Shown piece by piece: positions 14,308-21,527 of a DNA stretch of 25,792 nt. The DNA comes from JBFGCT01 sp041581055 (GTDB lineage: Bacteria > Actinomycetota > Acidimicrobiia > Acidimicrobiales > Ilumatobacteraceae), in NCBI GenBank assembly GCA_041581055.1, contig JBFGCT010000041.1, positions 1 through 25,792 of the forward strand, read 5' to 3'. Made by a program: the position numbers and the translations under genes. How positions within the stretch are numbered: position 1 is the first letter of the stretch; every line of letters starts with the position of its first letter. Under the pieces are notes generated by a model that did not search any database, was not told the origin of the DNA, and saw only the letters and a program-made list of their open reading frames with translations.

Positions 14308-16170
14308 ATGTCCGCCGCGGCCCCGCCCCCTGCTTCGACTGTCATCGCCGGCCGATACGAGCTCCAGCGACGGCTCGCGCAGGGCGGCATGGCCGAGGTC
14401 TGGCTTGCGGTCGACCTGACGCTCGACCGCAAGGTCGCCGTCAAGTGGCTCAAGCCGATGCTGGCGACCGACGAGGTCGTGGCCGAGCGCTTCCGGCGCG
14501 AGGCGGTCGCCGCGGCGAGCCTCAGCCACCCGAACATCGTCGCCGTGCACGACGTGTTCGAGCAGGAGGGTCGCCAGGCGGTCGTGATGCAGCTCGTCGA
14601 CGGCAAGAGCCTGCGCCAGCTCCTCGACACCCAGAAGCGCCTGAGCCCCGAGCTCACCTGCCACATCGGCGCCTGCGTCGCCGAGGCCCTCGACCACGCC
14701 CACCATTCGGGGTTCGTCCACCGCGACGTCAAACCGGGCAACATCATGATCACGCCCGACGGCCGCGTGCTGCTGACCGACTTCGGCATCGCCAAGGGCC
14801 TCCACGGGGCCGACGAGGACCTGACGAGCGACAACATCATGATGGGGACGGCGAAGTACCTGTCGCCGGAGCAGGTGCGGGGCAAGAAGCTCGACGGCCG
14901 AGCCGATCTGTACTCGCTCGGTCTGGTCCTCTACGAATGTCTCGCGGGCCGGGTGCCGTTCCTCGGCGAGACCGACGCCGACACCGCGCTCGCCCGGCTC
15001 CAGCGCGACCCGACCGACCTGACCCGGCTGCGGGCCACGCTCCCGAGCGGTCTCGTGCTCGTGATCCACCAGTTGCTGGCCCGCAATCCGGTGCATCGAC
15101 CGGCAACCGGGTCGGAGTTGGCGACTGCGCTCAAGCGCGCCGCCGACGAGGATCCCCCCGAGGTCGACGAGACCCCCTACGAGCGCTCGCCGGTCGCGCC
15201 GTTCCCGGCCGGCAAGCTCGTCCGCGCCCCGTCCGACTATCGCGGACGGGCCACCGACCGCCATCGCGCCGTACGGCCGCCGGCCCACCCGTCGATGACG
15301 CCGGCCTCGCCGCGCCGCCCGCGGGCGCCGCGCCACGGCATCCCCGGCGAGCCGATCCACTCGGGGCCGACGGCGACGACCGTCGCCGAACCCCAGCAGC
15401 CCGCGCGCGATCCGACGCCGAACGCCGGCGTGTCGAGGGGCGCCCCGGCCCGCGGGCTCGATGACAACCTGCGATCGTCGGCGACCGTCGTCGGCGGGCT
15501 GCTGCTCATCGGGTTGGTGGTCGCCGCGATCCTGTGGACGACGCTCGAGTTCGGCGGCGGCGATCCCGTGTCGACCACCACCGTGCTGCCGGGCGGCGCG
15601 GCCGGGGCGGTCGTGCCCGCCGATCCGGAGGCCGCGCCGGCGCCCGCCGATCCGGACGCGGCGCAGGCCGGCGCCCCGCCGGCCGCCGCCCCGCCGGTCG
15701 CCGGCGACGCCCCGACCACGATCACCGGCATCACCGCCTTCGATCCCGACGGCGACTCGGTCGAGAACGACGAGCTGGCCGGGTCGGCGCTCGCCGACGG
15801 CGACCCGTCGACGAACTGGCGCACGCTCTGCTACTCCTCCCAGTTCATGGGCGGCAAGCGGGGTGTCGGGCTGATCGTCACGCTCGACGCCGCCGGACTG
15901 GCCCGGCTGTCGGTCGACGTCGGTCACGCGCCGTACCAGGTCCAGTTCTACGCCAGTGACTTCGACGGCGCGCCGCCGACGATCGACGCGTGGGGGGCGC
16001 CGCTCGGGGCGACCGCCTTCGCCACCGAGCCGGGCACCGTCGTGTCCGACATCCCGCCGCGGCCGACCAAGTACCTGCTCGTGCTCGTCAGCGAGATCGG
16101 ACCCGATGCCGGCTGCACCGACTCCAACCCGTATCGCGGCACGATCGGCGAGATCCGCCTCGTGAGCTGA
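14308..16170 (+). CDS. Ser/Thr kinase with MviN-like ectodomain
   Basis: A 620-residue transmembrane kinase. The cytoplasmic kinase domain (about 15-285) is complete: glycine loop AQGGMAEVW (24-32), ATP lysine in VAVKW (K46), HRDVKPGN (138-145), DFG (158-160), and an activation loop running to MGTAKYLSPEQ. A Pro-rich juxtamembrane region leads to one transmembrane helix (about 393-412), a Pro/Ala-rich spacer, and an extracellular domain (about 470-620). The ectodomain, with FDPDGDSVENDELAGSALAD and DGDPSTNWRT, resembles discoidin-like domains. A similar domain ends mycobacterial MviN (Rv3910), after its pseudokinase. Here the kinase looks active and is not joined to a flippase. It sits directly upstream of the ECF sigma factor gene. 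The start is ATG 14308. Confidence 0.92.
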   Translation: MSAAAPPPASTVIAGRYELQRRLAQGGMAEVWLAVDLTLDRKVAVKWLKPMLATDEVVAERFRREAVAAASLSHPNIVAVHDVFEQEGRQAVVMQLVDGKSLRQLLDTQKRLSPELTCHIGACVAEALDHAHHSGFVHRDVKPGNIMITPDGRVLLTDFGIAKGLHGADEDLTSDNIMMGTAKYLSPEQVRGKKLDGRADLYSLGLVLYECLAGRVPFLGETDADTALARLQRDPTDLTRLRATLPSGLVLVIHQLLARNPVHRPATGSELATALKRAADEDPPEVDETPYERSPVAPFPAGKLVRAPSDYRGRATDRHRAVRPPAHPSMTPASPRRPRAPRHGIPGEPIHSGPTATTVAEPQQPARDPTPNAGVSRGAPARGLDDNLRSSATVVGGLLLIGLVVAAILWTTLEFGGGDPVSTTTVLPGGAAGAVVPADPEAAPAPADPDAAQAGAPPAAAPPVAGDAPTTITGITAFDPDGDSVENDELAGSALADGDPSTNWRTLCYSSQFMGGKRGVGLIVTLDAAGLARLSVDVGHAPYQVQFYASDFDGAPPTIDAWGAPLGATAFATEPGTVVSDIPPRPTKYLLVLVSEIGPDAGCTDSNPYRGTIGEIRLVS

Positions 16171-16236
16171 TCGATCGCCGGCGGTCCGGCGCCGGCCGAC
16201 GTCGACGACATCCGTTCAGGTCGATCGGGGACTCAT

Positions 16237-16242
16237 TACGCT
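16237..16242 (+). promoter_or_regulatory. -10 box of ECF sigma factor gene
   Basis: TACGCT followed by exactly 7 nt and then ATC at 16250. The spacing matches other leaderless starts here and is the main evidence for the sigma factor start. Confidence 0.45.
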
Positions 16243-16249
16243 CACCGTC

Positions 16250-16879
16250 ATCGCTGCACAACTCGACGACGCTGACCTGGTCGCCGCCGCCCAGGGCGGC
16301 GACCGTGCCGCGCTCGACCAGCTCCTCCGTCGGCACTACGACAAGATCCACGCGGTGTGCCGACGGGTGGCCGGCGGCACGCGCGACGCCGACGACGCGT
16401 GCCAGGAGGCCCTGATCAAGATCACCCGCAGCCTGCCGCGCTTCGACGGTCGGAGCTCGTTCGCCACGTGGGCGTACCGCATCGCCACCAACGCCTCGCT
16501 CGACGAGCTGCGCAAGCGGAAGCGACGGCCGCTGCTGCTCTCCGTCGACGACGACGGGACGCAGGCGGAGCCCGTCGACCCGCTCGCCGATCGAACCGTG
16601 TCCTCGATCGACGACCGCCTGGCGATCGACGAAGCGCTCGCGGAACTGCCCGACGACTACCGCTCGGCCGTCGTGTTGCGCGACGTGATCGACCTCGACT
16701 ACGCAGAGATCGCCGAGGTGCTGGGGATCCCGGTCGGCACCGTCAAGTCACGCATCGCGCGCGGTCGGTCGATCCTGGTGAAGCGGCTCAGGCTCGACGA
16801 CCTACCGGAGCTTCCCGAGAATCCCGGGACGGGTGGGAACCACGACGACGACTCCGAACGTCCAAATGAACTGACATGA
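16250..16879 (+). CDS. ECF sigma factor, probable ATC start
   Basis: A 209-residue group 4 sigma factor, similar in place to mycobacterial sigM. Region 2 includes DQLLRRHYDKIHAVCRRVAG, DACQEALIKITRSLPRFDG and SSFATWAYRIATNASLDELRK. Region 4 includes LPDDYRSAVVLRDVIDLDYA and GIPVGTVKSRIARGRSIL. The frame is open from TGA at 16163, but no ATG, GTG or TTG occurs before GTG 16355, which would delete part of region 2.1. I place the start at ATC 16250, where a leaderless transcript would begin; CTG 16277 is an alternative, and a sequencing error cannot be excluded. The stop overlaps the next gene's ATG as ATGA, the usual coupling of a sigma factor with its regulator. Confidence 0.88.
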   Translation: MAAQLDDADLVAAAQGGDRAALDQLLRRHYDKIHAVCRRVAGGTRDADDACQEALIKITRSLPRFDGRSSFATWAYRIATNASLDELRKRKRRPLLLSVDDDGTQAEPVDPLADRTVSSIDDRLAIDEALAELPDDYRSAVVLRDVIDLDYAEIAEVLGIPVGTVKSRIARGRSILVKRLRLDDLPELPENPGTGGNHDDDSERPNELT

Positions 16880-17760
16880 ACGACGACCTCGAACTCCTGG
16901 CGAGCGCGTATCTCGACGGCGACGTGACGCCCGACGAGCGGGCCCAGGTCGAAGCCGATCCCGAGCTGGCGATCGAGGTCGAGCGGCTGCGCCAGGTCAG
17001 GGCGCTGCTCGCCGCCGAGGCGCCGACCACGATCTCGACGCGTGAGCGGCACCTCGCGGCCGCGCTCGACGCCTGGGACCGACTGCCCGAGACCGAGCGC
17101 ACCGGCGCCGGCGGAGACATCACCCCGGCCGGCCTGGTCGCCGCGCCCCGGCCGGCGTCGCTCGACGCCCGCCGCCAGGCGCGCCGTCGCACCTGGATCC
17201 TGTCGGCGGCGGCCGGCCTCGTGGTCGTGCTCGGCGGTGGGATCGTGCTGAACAGCCTCGGCACCGGTTCCAGCGACGACTCCGCGAGCGAGGCGCCGCT
17301 CGGGGCGTCGACCGACGCGCGGGCCGACGACGAGTTCGGCGTGCTCGAGGAGCGGGCGCTGCAGGTCGAAGGCGACGTCGCCGAGGAGGTCGCCCAGGAC
17401 GCCGCGCCGGACCTCGCGGTGGCCGAAGCCGACGAGCCGATCGGCGGCGCCGAGGCCCCACCGCCCGAGGAGGACCTCGCCAACCTCACCAGCCTGGACG
17501 ACCTCGCCGCGTTCGCGGCGAGCGCGCTCGACGCCACCACGTCGCAGGTGGACGCGCCGGCGTCGACCGACGCCCCTTCCGCCGGCGGATCGGACGCGGC
17601 GGGCTTCGACATCCGGAAATGCCCCGGCGTCGACACGGTCGTCGGGCCGGCCAGCTACAACGGCGTGCTCGTGATCGTCGGTATCGCCGAGGGCCGCACC
17701 GAGGCCGTGGCCCACACCCCGGACGACTGCGGCGAGATCGCCCGCGCCCGGCTGCCCTGA
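16876..17760 (+). CDS. Membrane anti-sigma factor-like protein
   Basis: A 294-residue single-pass membrane protein translationally coupled to the sigma factor. The N-terminal ~75 residues (LLASAYLDGDVTPDERAQVE, then EVERLRQVRALL) resemble the small helical anti-sigma domain, but the zinc-binding HxxxCxxC motif is absent. A transmembrane helix (about 106-127, WILSAAAGLVVVLGGGIVL) follows basic residues. The outside part is Asp/Glu/Ala-rich and disordered up to about residue 245, then ends in a small Cys-containing domain (IRKCPGVDTVVGPASYNGVL, HTPDDCGEI) that could form one disulfide. The likely role is holding the ECF factor at the membrane, matching rsmA next to sigM in mycobacteria. Inferred from position and layout. 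Confidence 0.8.
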   Translation: MNDDLELLASAYLDGDVTPDERAQVEADPELAIEVERLRQVRALLAAEAPTTISTRERHLAAALDAWDRLPETERTGAGGDITPAGLVAAPRPASLDARRQARRRTWILSAAAGLVVVLGGGIVLNSLGTGSSDDSASEAPLGASTDARADDEFGVLEERALQVEGDVAEEVAQDAAPDLAVAEADEPIGGAEAPPPEEDLANLTSLDDLAAFAASALDATTSQVDAPASTDAPSAGGSDAAGFDIRKCPGVDTVVGPASYNGVLVIVGIAEGRTEAVAHTPDDCGEIARARLP

Positions 17761-17784
17761 CGGGCTGGCCGGACCGGTGACACG

Positions 17785-17799
17785 GCGGCTCAGCGCCGC
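17785..17799. terminator. Small hairpin between convergent genes
   Basis: GCGGC (17785-17789) and GCCGC (17795-17799) form a 5-bp stem at the DUF3052 stop, 25 bp past the anti-sigma stop. There is no T-tract and support is weak. Confidence 0.2.
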
Positions 17800-18197
17800 T
17801 CGCGCCGCCAGACGACGCGCAGCCCGCTCCACGTGTCGTCGATCGCGCAGACCTTGTTGTCGACCAGGCCCATCGGCAGCGCGACGTCGCGGACGACATC
17901 TTCGGTCATGTCGGTCGGAACGCCCGACGCCCGTTTCGGCCAGGCCACCCAGATCGCCCCCGCGGGAAACACGGCGCGTCCCGCGGCTTTGATCCTTCGT
18001 TCGAGCGCGCGCCGCGACATGGTGAACAGCAGTACGACGTCGGCCCGCCCGCGCAGCGACGTGCGGAACTCCACGCCGTCGGGAAGTGGTTCGAGCAGGG
18101 CCCGGAACCCGTCGGGCTCGTCGATGGTCGCAACCCGCTGTTCGGGCTCGACCCCGAGCTTCTGCGCCAAGGGCGTCCCCGAGTACCCGGCGGCCAT
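17790..18197 (-). CDS. DUF3052 family protein
   Basis: A 135-residue soluble protein of the actinobacterial DUF3052 family, recognised by the N-terminus MAAGYSGTPLAQKLGV, the central RADVVLLFTMSRRALERRI, AGAIWVAWPKRASGVPTDMTEDVVR and the C-terminal VCAIDDTWSGLRVVWRR. The family's role is not established. I chose ATG 18197 because family members usually begin right before AGYSGTPL and a CATCAT box lies 6 nt upstream. ATG 18215 is in frame and would add MGHHGP. It diverges from the class V aminotransferase gene with only 41 bp between starts, so the two promoters overlap. Confidence 0.85.
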   Translation of the reverse strand: MAAGYSGTPLAQKLGVEPEQRVATIDEPDGFRALLEPLPDGVEFRTSLRGRADVVLLFTMSRRALERRIKAAGRAVFPAGAIWVAWPKRASGVPTDMTEDVVRDVALPMGLVDNKVCAIDDTWSGLRVVWRRERR

Positions 18198-18225
18198 CGG
18201 GCCATGATGCCCCATCGAGCGGGGC

Positions 18226-18231
18226 TACGTT
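18226..18231 (+). promoter_or_regulatory. -10 box of aminotransferase-kinase pair
   Basis: TACGTT, 7 nt before GTG 18239, with no Shine-Dalgarno. The spacing matches a leaderless transcript. Confidence 0.5.
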
Positions 18232-18238
18232 GGCGTCA

Positions 18239-19486
18239 GTGCCGCTCGACCTCGACTACGTGCGTTCCCACTTCCCGGCGTTCGCCTCGCCGCTCAACGC
18301 CGGCCAGTCGTTCTTCGAGAACGCGGGCGGCTCGTTCGCCTGCCGGCAGACGATCGACGCGCTGCACGGGTTCTACACCGACACGAAGGTCCAGCCCTAC
18401 GCCGACTTCGGGTCGTCGCGGCTCGGTGGCGAGGCGATGGACCGCTCGCGGCGGCGGTGGGCCGAGGCGCTCGGCGTGGCGCCCAGGGAAGTCGTGTTCG
18501 GACCGTCGACCTCGATGAACACCTACGTGCTCGCCATCGCCTTCGGCGCGCTGATCGGCCCCGGTGACGAGGTGATCGTGACGAACCAAGACCACGAGGC
18601 CAACACCGGCGCCGTCCGGCGGATGGCCGAGCGCGTCGGGGCGACGCTCGTCGAGTGGCGGATGGACCCCGCCACCGGCGCGCTCGACGTCGACGCGCTC
18701 GCCGCGCTGGTCGGCCCGCGCACGCGGCTGCTCACGATGCCGCACTCGTCGAACATCGTCGGACAGGAGAACGACGTCACCCGCGCCTGCGCCATCGCTC
18801 ACTCGGTGGGGGCCCGCGTGGTCGTCGACGCGGTGTCGTACGCCCCGCACACGATCGCCGACGTCTCCGCGCTCGACGCCGACGTCTACCTGTTCAGCCT
18901 GTACAAGACGTATTCGGTGCACCAAGGTTTGATGGTGGTGCGCAACGGTCTGCTCGAGGAGCTCCCCAACCAGAGCCACTTCTTCAACGCCGCGGTGGCC
19001 GACAAGCGCCTCAACCCGGCCGGCCCGGACCACGCCCAGGTCGCGGCGTCCGGCGCCGTCCTCGACTACATCGAGGCGCTCGACGCGCACGGCGGCGCGG
19101 CGCCGGGCGACGGCCTGCGGACGATCGTCGAGCGCGTGTCGGCGCGGTGGCGCGAACACGAGGACGCACTCACCGCACCGCTGCTCGACGCGCTCGCCGA
19201 CCGCGACGACGTCCGCCTCATCGGGCCGCACACGCTCGACGCCGGAAGCGGCCACCGCTGTCCGACGGTCGCGTTCTCCCCCCGGGCCGCCGAGCCGGCG
19301 GCGGTGGCGCGCGAGCTGGTCGCCCGCGGCGTGCAGACCAGCTCGGGCCACTACTACGCCTACCGCGTCCTCGCCGGTCTCGACCTCGACCCCGAGCGCG
19401 GGGTGGTCCGCCTGTCGTCGGTGCACTACACGTCGCCCGCCGACATCGAGCGCGCGGTCGGGGCGCTCGACGAGGTGCTGGCGTGA
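18239..19486 (+). CDS. Class V aminotransferase, cysteine desulfurase-like
   Basis: A 415-residue PLP enzyme of the NifS/Csd-like fold. Visible motifs are FFENAGGSFACRQTIDALHG, the cofactor loop VFGPSTSMNTYVLAIAFGA, TNQDHEANTGAVRRMAE, PHSSNIVGQENDV, the PLP-interacting Asp in VVDAVSYAPH, and the Schiff-base lysine in FSLYKTYSVHQGL (K223). The C-terminal region QTSSGHYYAYRVLAGLDL fits class V enzymes. The loop where desulfurases carry the catalytic Cys shows Ser-Ser-Gly-His, so a true desulfurase activity is doubtful; an aminotransferase or lyase is possible. It starts at GTG 18239 and overlaps the next gene as GTGA, so the pair probably acts together or is co-translated. Confidence 0.88.
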   Translation: MPLDLDYVRSHFPAFASPLNAGQSFFENAGGSFACRQTIDALHGFYTDTKVQPYADFGSSRLGGEAMDRSRRRWAEALGVAPREVVFGPSTSMNTYVLAIAFGALIGPGDEVIVTNQDHEANTGAVRRMAERVGATLVEWRMDPATGALDVDALAALVGPRTRLLTMPHSSNIVGQENDVTRACAIAHSVGARVVVDAVSYAPHTIADVSALDADVYLFSLYKTYSVHQGLMVVRNGLLEELPNQSHFFNAAVADKRLNPAGPDHAQVAASGAVLDYIEALDAHGGAAPGDGLRTIVERVSARWREHEDALTAPLLDALADRDDVRLIGPHTLDAGSGHRCPTVAFSPRAAEPAAVARELVARGVQTSSGHYYAYRVLAGLDLDPERGVVRLSSVHYTSPADIERAVGALDEVLA

Positions 19487-20172
19487 GCGACCCGGACGCG
19501 CCGGGCCCGTTGCTGGCGAGTGGGCGATCGGCCGACATCTACGACATCGGCGACGGCAAGGTGCTCCGGCGCTTCCGGTCGGGCCACGACGACCTCGACA
19601 TCGAGGTGCGGGTGATGCGGCTCGTCGCGTCGCACGGGTTCCCCGTGCCCGAGGTCTACTCCGCCGAGGGGCGGGACATGGTGATGTCACGGGTCGACGG
19701 TCAGACGATGTTGGAGGACCTGGGGAACCGGCCGACGTCGCTGCTCGCCCACGCCCGCCGGCTGGCCAAGCTCCAGCGACAGCTCGCCGAGATCGCCGCG
19801 CCGGATTGGCTGATGGCGCCCGGTTGGACGCCCGACCCGACCGGCGACCGCGTCCTGCACCTCGACCTGCACCCGATGAACGTGCTGCTGTCGCCCGACG
19901 GCCCCGTCGTGATCGACTGGACCAACGCCGCCGCCGGCCCGCCGGGGTTCGACGCCGCGATCAGCTACGTCGCGATGTCGACCTACGACCTCGAGGGGCC
20001 GCGCGATCGGATCGCGCAGAAGGTGATCGTCGAGGCGTTCCGCCGCTTCCGCGGCCGGGCGTTGGTCGACGCGTTCCTCGGCCCGGCGTGCGACCACCGG
20101 CTCGCCGACCCCAACCTCACGCCGGGCGAGCGCGTCGCGGTGGGCGAGCTGCGCGCGCGGCTCCAGCCGTAG
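19483..20172 (+). CDS. Aminoglycoside phosphotransferase-like small-molecule kinase
   Basis: A 229-residue APH/choline-kinase-fold protein. The N-lobe starts LLASGRSADIYDIGDGKVLRR, with the nucleotide loop and the ATP-binding lysine. VMSRVDGQTMLEDL is the hinge. The catalytic loop is HLDLHPMNVLL and the metal-binding segment is VVIDWTNAAAG. It is shorter than most resistance kinases (about 260-300 residues), and a substrate cannot be named. A resistance role should not be assumed. I chose GTG 19483 because it overlaps the upstream stop as GTGA and the fold begins right after; longer in-frame readings run through the aminotransferase gene in a non-coding manner. It converges with the L,D-transpeptidase gene. 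Confidence 0.88.
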   Translation: MSDPDAPGPLLASGRSADIYDIGDGKVLRRFRSGHDDLDIEVRVMRLVASHGFPVPEVYSAEGRDMVMSRVDGQTMLEDLGNRPTSLLAHARRLAKLQRQLAEIAAPDWLMAPGWTPDPTGDRVLHLDLHPMNVLLSPDGPVVIDWTNAAAGPPGFDAAISYVAMSTYDLEGPRDRIAQKVIVEAFRRFRGRALVDAFLGPACDHRLADPNLTPGERVAVGELRARLQP

Positions 20173-20184
20173 GTCGTTCCGATC

Positions 20185-20217
20185 GAGCCGAGCGGCGCCG
20201 CCTCGGCGGCGGGGCTC
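20185..20217. terminator. Hairpin between convergent genes
   Basis: Two alternative stems fit here: GAGCC (20185-20189) with GGCTC (20213-20217), or GCCGAG (20187-20192) with CTCGGC (20202-20207). They fill the 43-bp gap between the APH-like gene and the L,D-transpeptidase. There is no T-tract. Confidence 0.3.
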
Positions 20218-21436
20218 ACGACGGTGCGGCCGCGGTCGTCGTCGGCGAGAGCGCGACCGTCGATTGAGCGGGCGCCGTTGTGGTCGTCGTCGCGGTGGTG
20301 GCGGCAGGGCTCGCGGTCGTCGACGGGGACGTCGACGGGGACGTCGACGGCGTCGGCGCCGCGGTCGTCGCCGGTGGCGTGGCCGGTGGCGTGGTCGTCG
20401 TGGTGGTGGTGGTCGTCGTGGTGGTCGTCGTCGTGGTGGAGGTCGTGCTCGGCGGAACCCAGTCCGGGTCGGGGTAGTCGAAGATCATCGGCTGTGCCCC
20501 GTAGACCTCGGGTTCCTCCACACCGTCGAAGACGTAGACCGCGTCGCCGATCGAGACGATGTCCTGGAGGTACTCCGCGATGTGCATCGGGAACCTGACA
20601 CACCCGCGCGACGCCGGGTGGTCGGGCACGTTCCCCGCGCCATGGATCGCGATGCCGAAGTTGAAGTAGACCGGGTTGTACAGACGACCGAGCTTGGCCT
20701 TGCGCCACCCCTCGACCTTGCGCTCGAAGTGGTAGACCCCGCCCGGCGTGATCGACTGTCCGCAGATCCCGACGACCGAGGTGGTGCCGTCGTCGTTGTC
20801 GATTTCGACCTCGTCGCACCAGGTGACGCCCTCACCGCTCGAGACGTGGCTGATCACCCGCACCGCCCCGGACTCGAAGATCACGGCGACCTGCTCGGGA
20901 AGGTAGACCTCCAGATGCGTGCCACCGGGTGTCCGGCGCGGGCCGACGCCGAGCGGCTCGTTCATGCGGCGCCAGATCTCGGGCGTCACGACGCCTCGCA
21001 TCTGCTCGCGCGGCGTGCCGAGCACGAGCTTCTCGTACGCCCACACGGAGCGGATCGTGGCGCCGCCGAAGATGCCGTCGATCGGGCCCGGGTCGAATCC
21101 GGCGCCGGCCAGGAGCGCCTGCATCGCCTGGACCTCTGCGCCGGCCATCCCCTTCGCCAGGTCGTGATCGAGTTCGGGGGTCGGCGCCGCGTCGGGAACC
21201 GACGCGACCGTGGTGCTCGAGGACGGCGGCACGACGTCGGCGCCGACGCTGGCCGATGGGGGCGGCGTCGACTCGGCGCCGCTCCCGCCGCCGTCGCCCC
21301 GCTTCGTGGACGTGGCCCAGAACCCGACCGTGCCGACGACCGCCGCACCCGCGAGCAGCAGTTGACGTCGGCTGAGCGGTGACTCGGGCGGCTCGTGGCC
21401 GCGATGCGTTCGCCAGCCGCGGTCCAGGTCGTCCAC
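20216..21436 (-). CDS. L,D-transpeptidase with peptidoglycan-binding domain
   Basis: Makes 3-3 peptidoglycan crosslinks, which bypass most beta-lactams except carbapenems. The 406-residue protein has a basic N-terminus with SRRQLLLAGAAVVGTVGFWA (about 22-41), a signal or anchor of possible Tat type. A Pro/Ser linker and a PG_binding_1 domain (about 92-150, with AGFDPGPIDGIFGGATIRSV) follow. The YkuD catalytic domain (about 172-303) has HGAGNVPDHPASRGCVRFP with His265, Ser276 and the nucleophile Cys279. The C-terminal ~90 residues are a Thr/Pro/Ala-rich tail with 16 consecutive threonines. The start is GTG 21436. Its -10 box lies inside a palindrome that probably binds BlaI. Confidence 0.95.
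   Translation of the reverse strand: MDDLDRGWRTHRGHEPPESPLSRRQLLLAGAAVVGTVGFWATSTKRGDGGGSGAESTPPPSASVGADVVPPSSSTTVASVPDAAPTPELDHDLAKGMAGAEVQAMQALLAGAGFDPGPIDGIFGGATIRSVWAYEKLVLGTPREQMRGVVTPEIWRRMNEPLGVGPRRTPGGTHLEVYLPEQVAVIFESGAVRVISHVSSGEGVTWCDEVEIDNDDGTTSVVGICGQSITPGGVYHFERKVEGWRKAKLGRLYNPVYFNFGIAIHGAGNVPDHPASRGCVRFPMHIAEYLQDIVSIGDAVYVFDGVEEPEVYGAQPMIFDYPDPDWVPPSTTSTTTTTTTTTTTTTTTTPPATPPATTAAPTPSTSPSTSPSTTASPAATTATTTTTAPAQSTVALSPTTTAAAPS
20390..20437 (-). repeat. ACC/ACG trinucleotide tract encoding 16 threonines
   Basis: Sixteen consecutive ACC or ACG codons, minus strand, in the L,D-transpeptidase tail. A Ser codon and further Thr codons adjoin it. The tract is in frame and length-variable in principle. 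Confidence 0.9.
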
Positions 21437-21445
21437 GAAGGATGA

Positions 21446-21462
21446 TACTACGGGATGTAGTA
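21446..21462. promoter_or_regulatory. Probable BlaI operator at L,D-transpeptidase promoter
   Basis: TACTACGGGATGTAGTA is a 6-5-6 inverted repeat. Its half-sites TACTAC/GTAGTA resemble BlaI/MecI-type operators. The minus-strand -10 TAGTAT (reverse complement of 21445-21450) lies within it, 8 nt before GTG 21436, so a bound repressor would block transcription. Confidence 0.65.
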
Positions 21463-21527
21463 CCTCGCGATCGCCGCCAGGCCTCCGGTTTTCGAGGAGT
21501 TTCGAGAGCGTCGCTCGGCCGGCCGCG

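Noticed and set aside
14290..15927. 545-codon minus-strand frame opposite the kinase
   Set aside because: Antisense shadow with low-complexity Arg/Gly/Asp content.
16355..16879. GTG 16355 as sigma factor start
   Set aside because: Would remove part of conserved region 2.1; coding potential continues upstream to 16250.
18239..20172. Aminoglycoside resistance role for the APH-like gene
   Set aside because: The fold covers many small-molecule kinases and the context shows no resistance genes.
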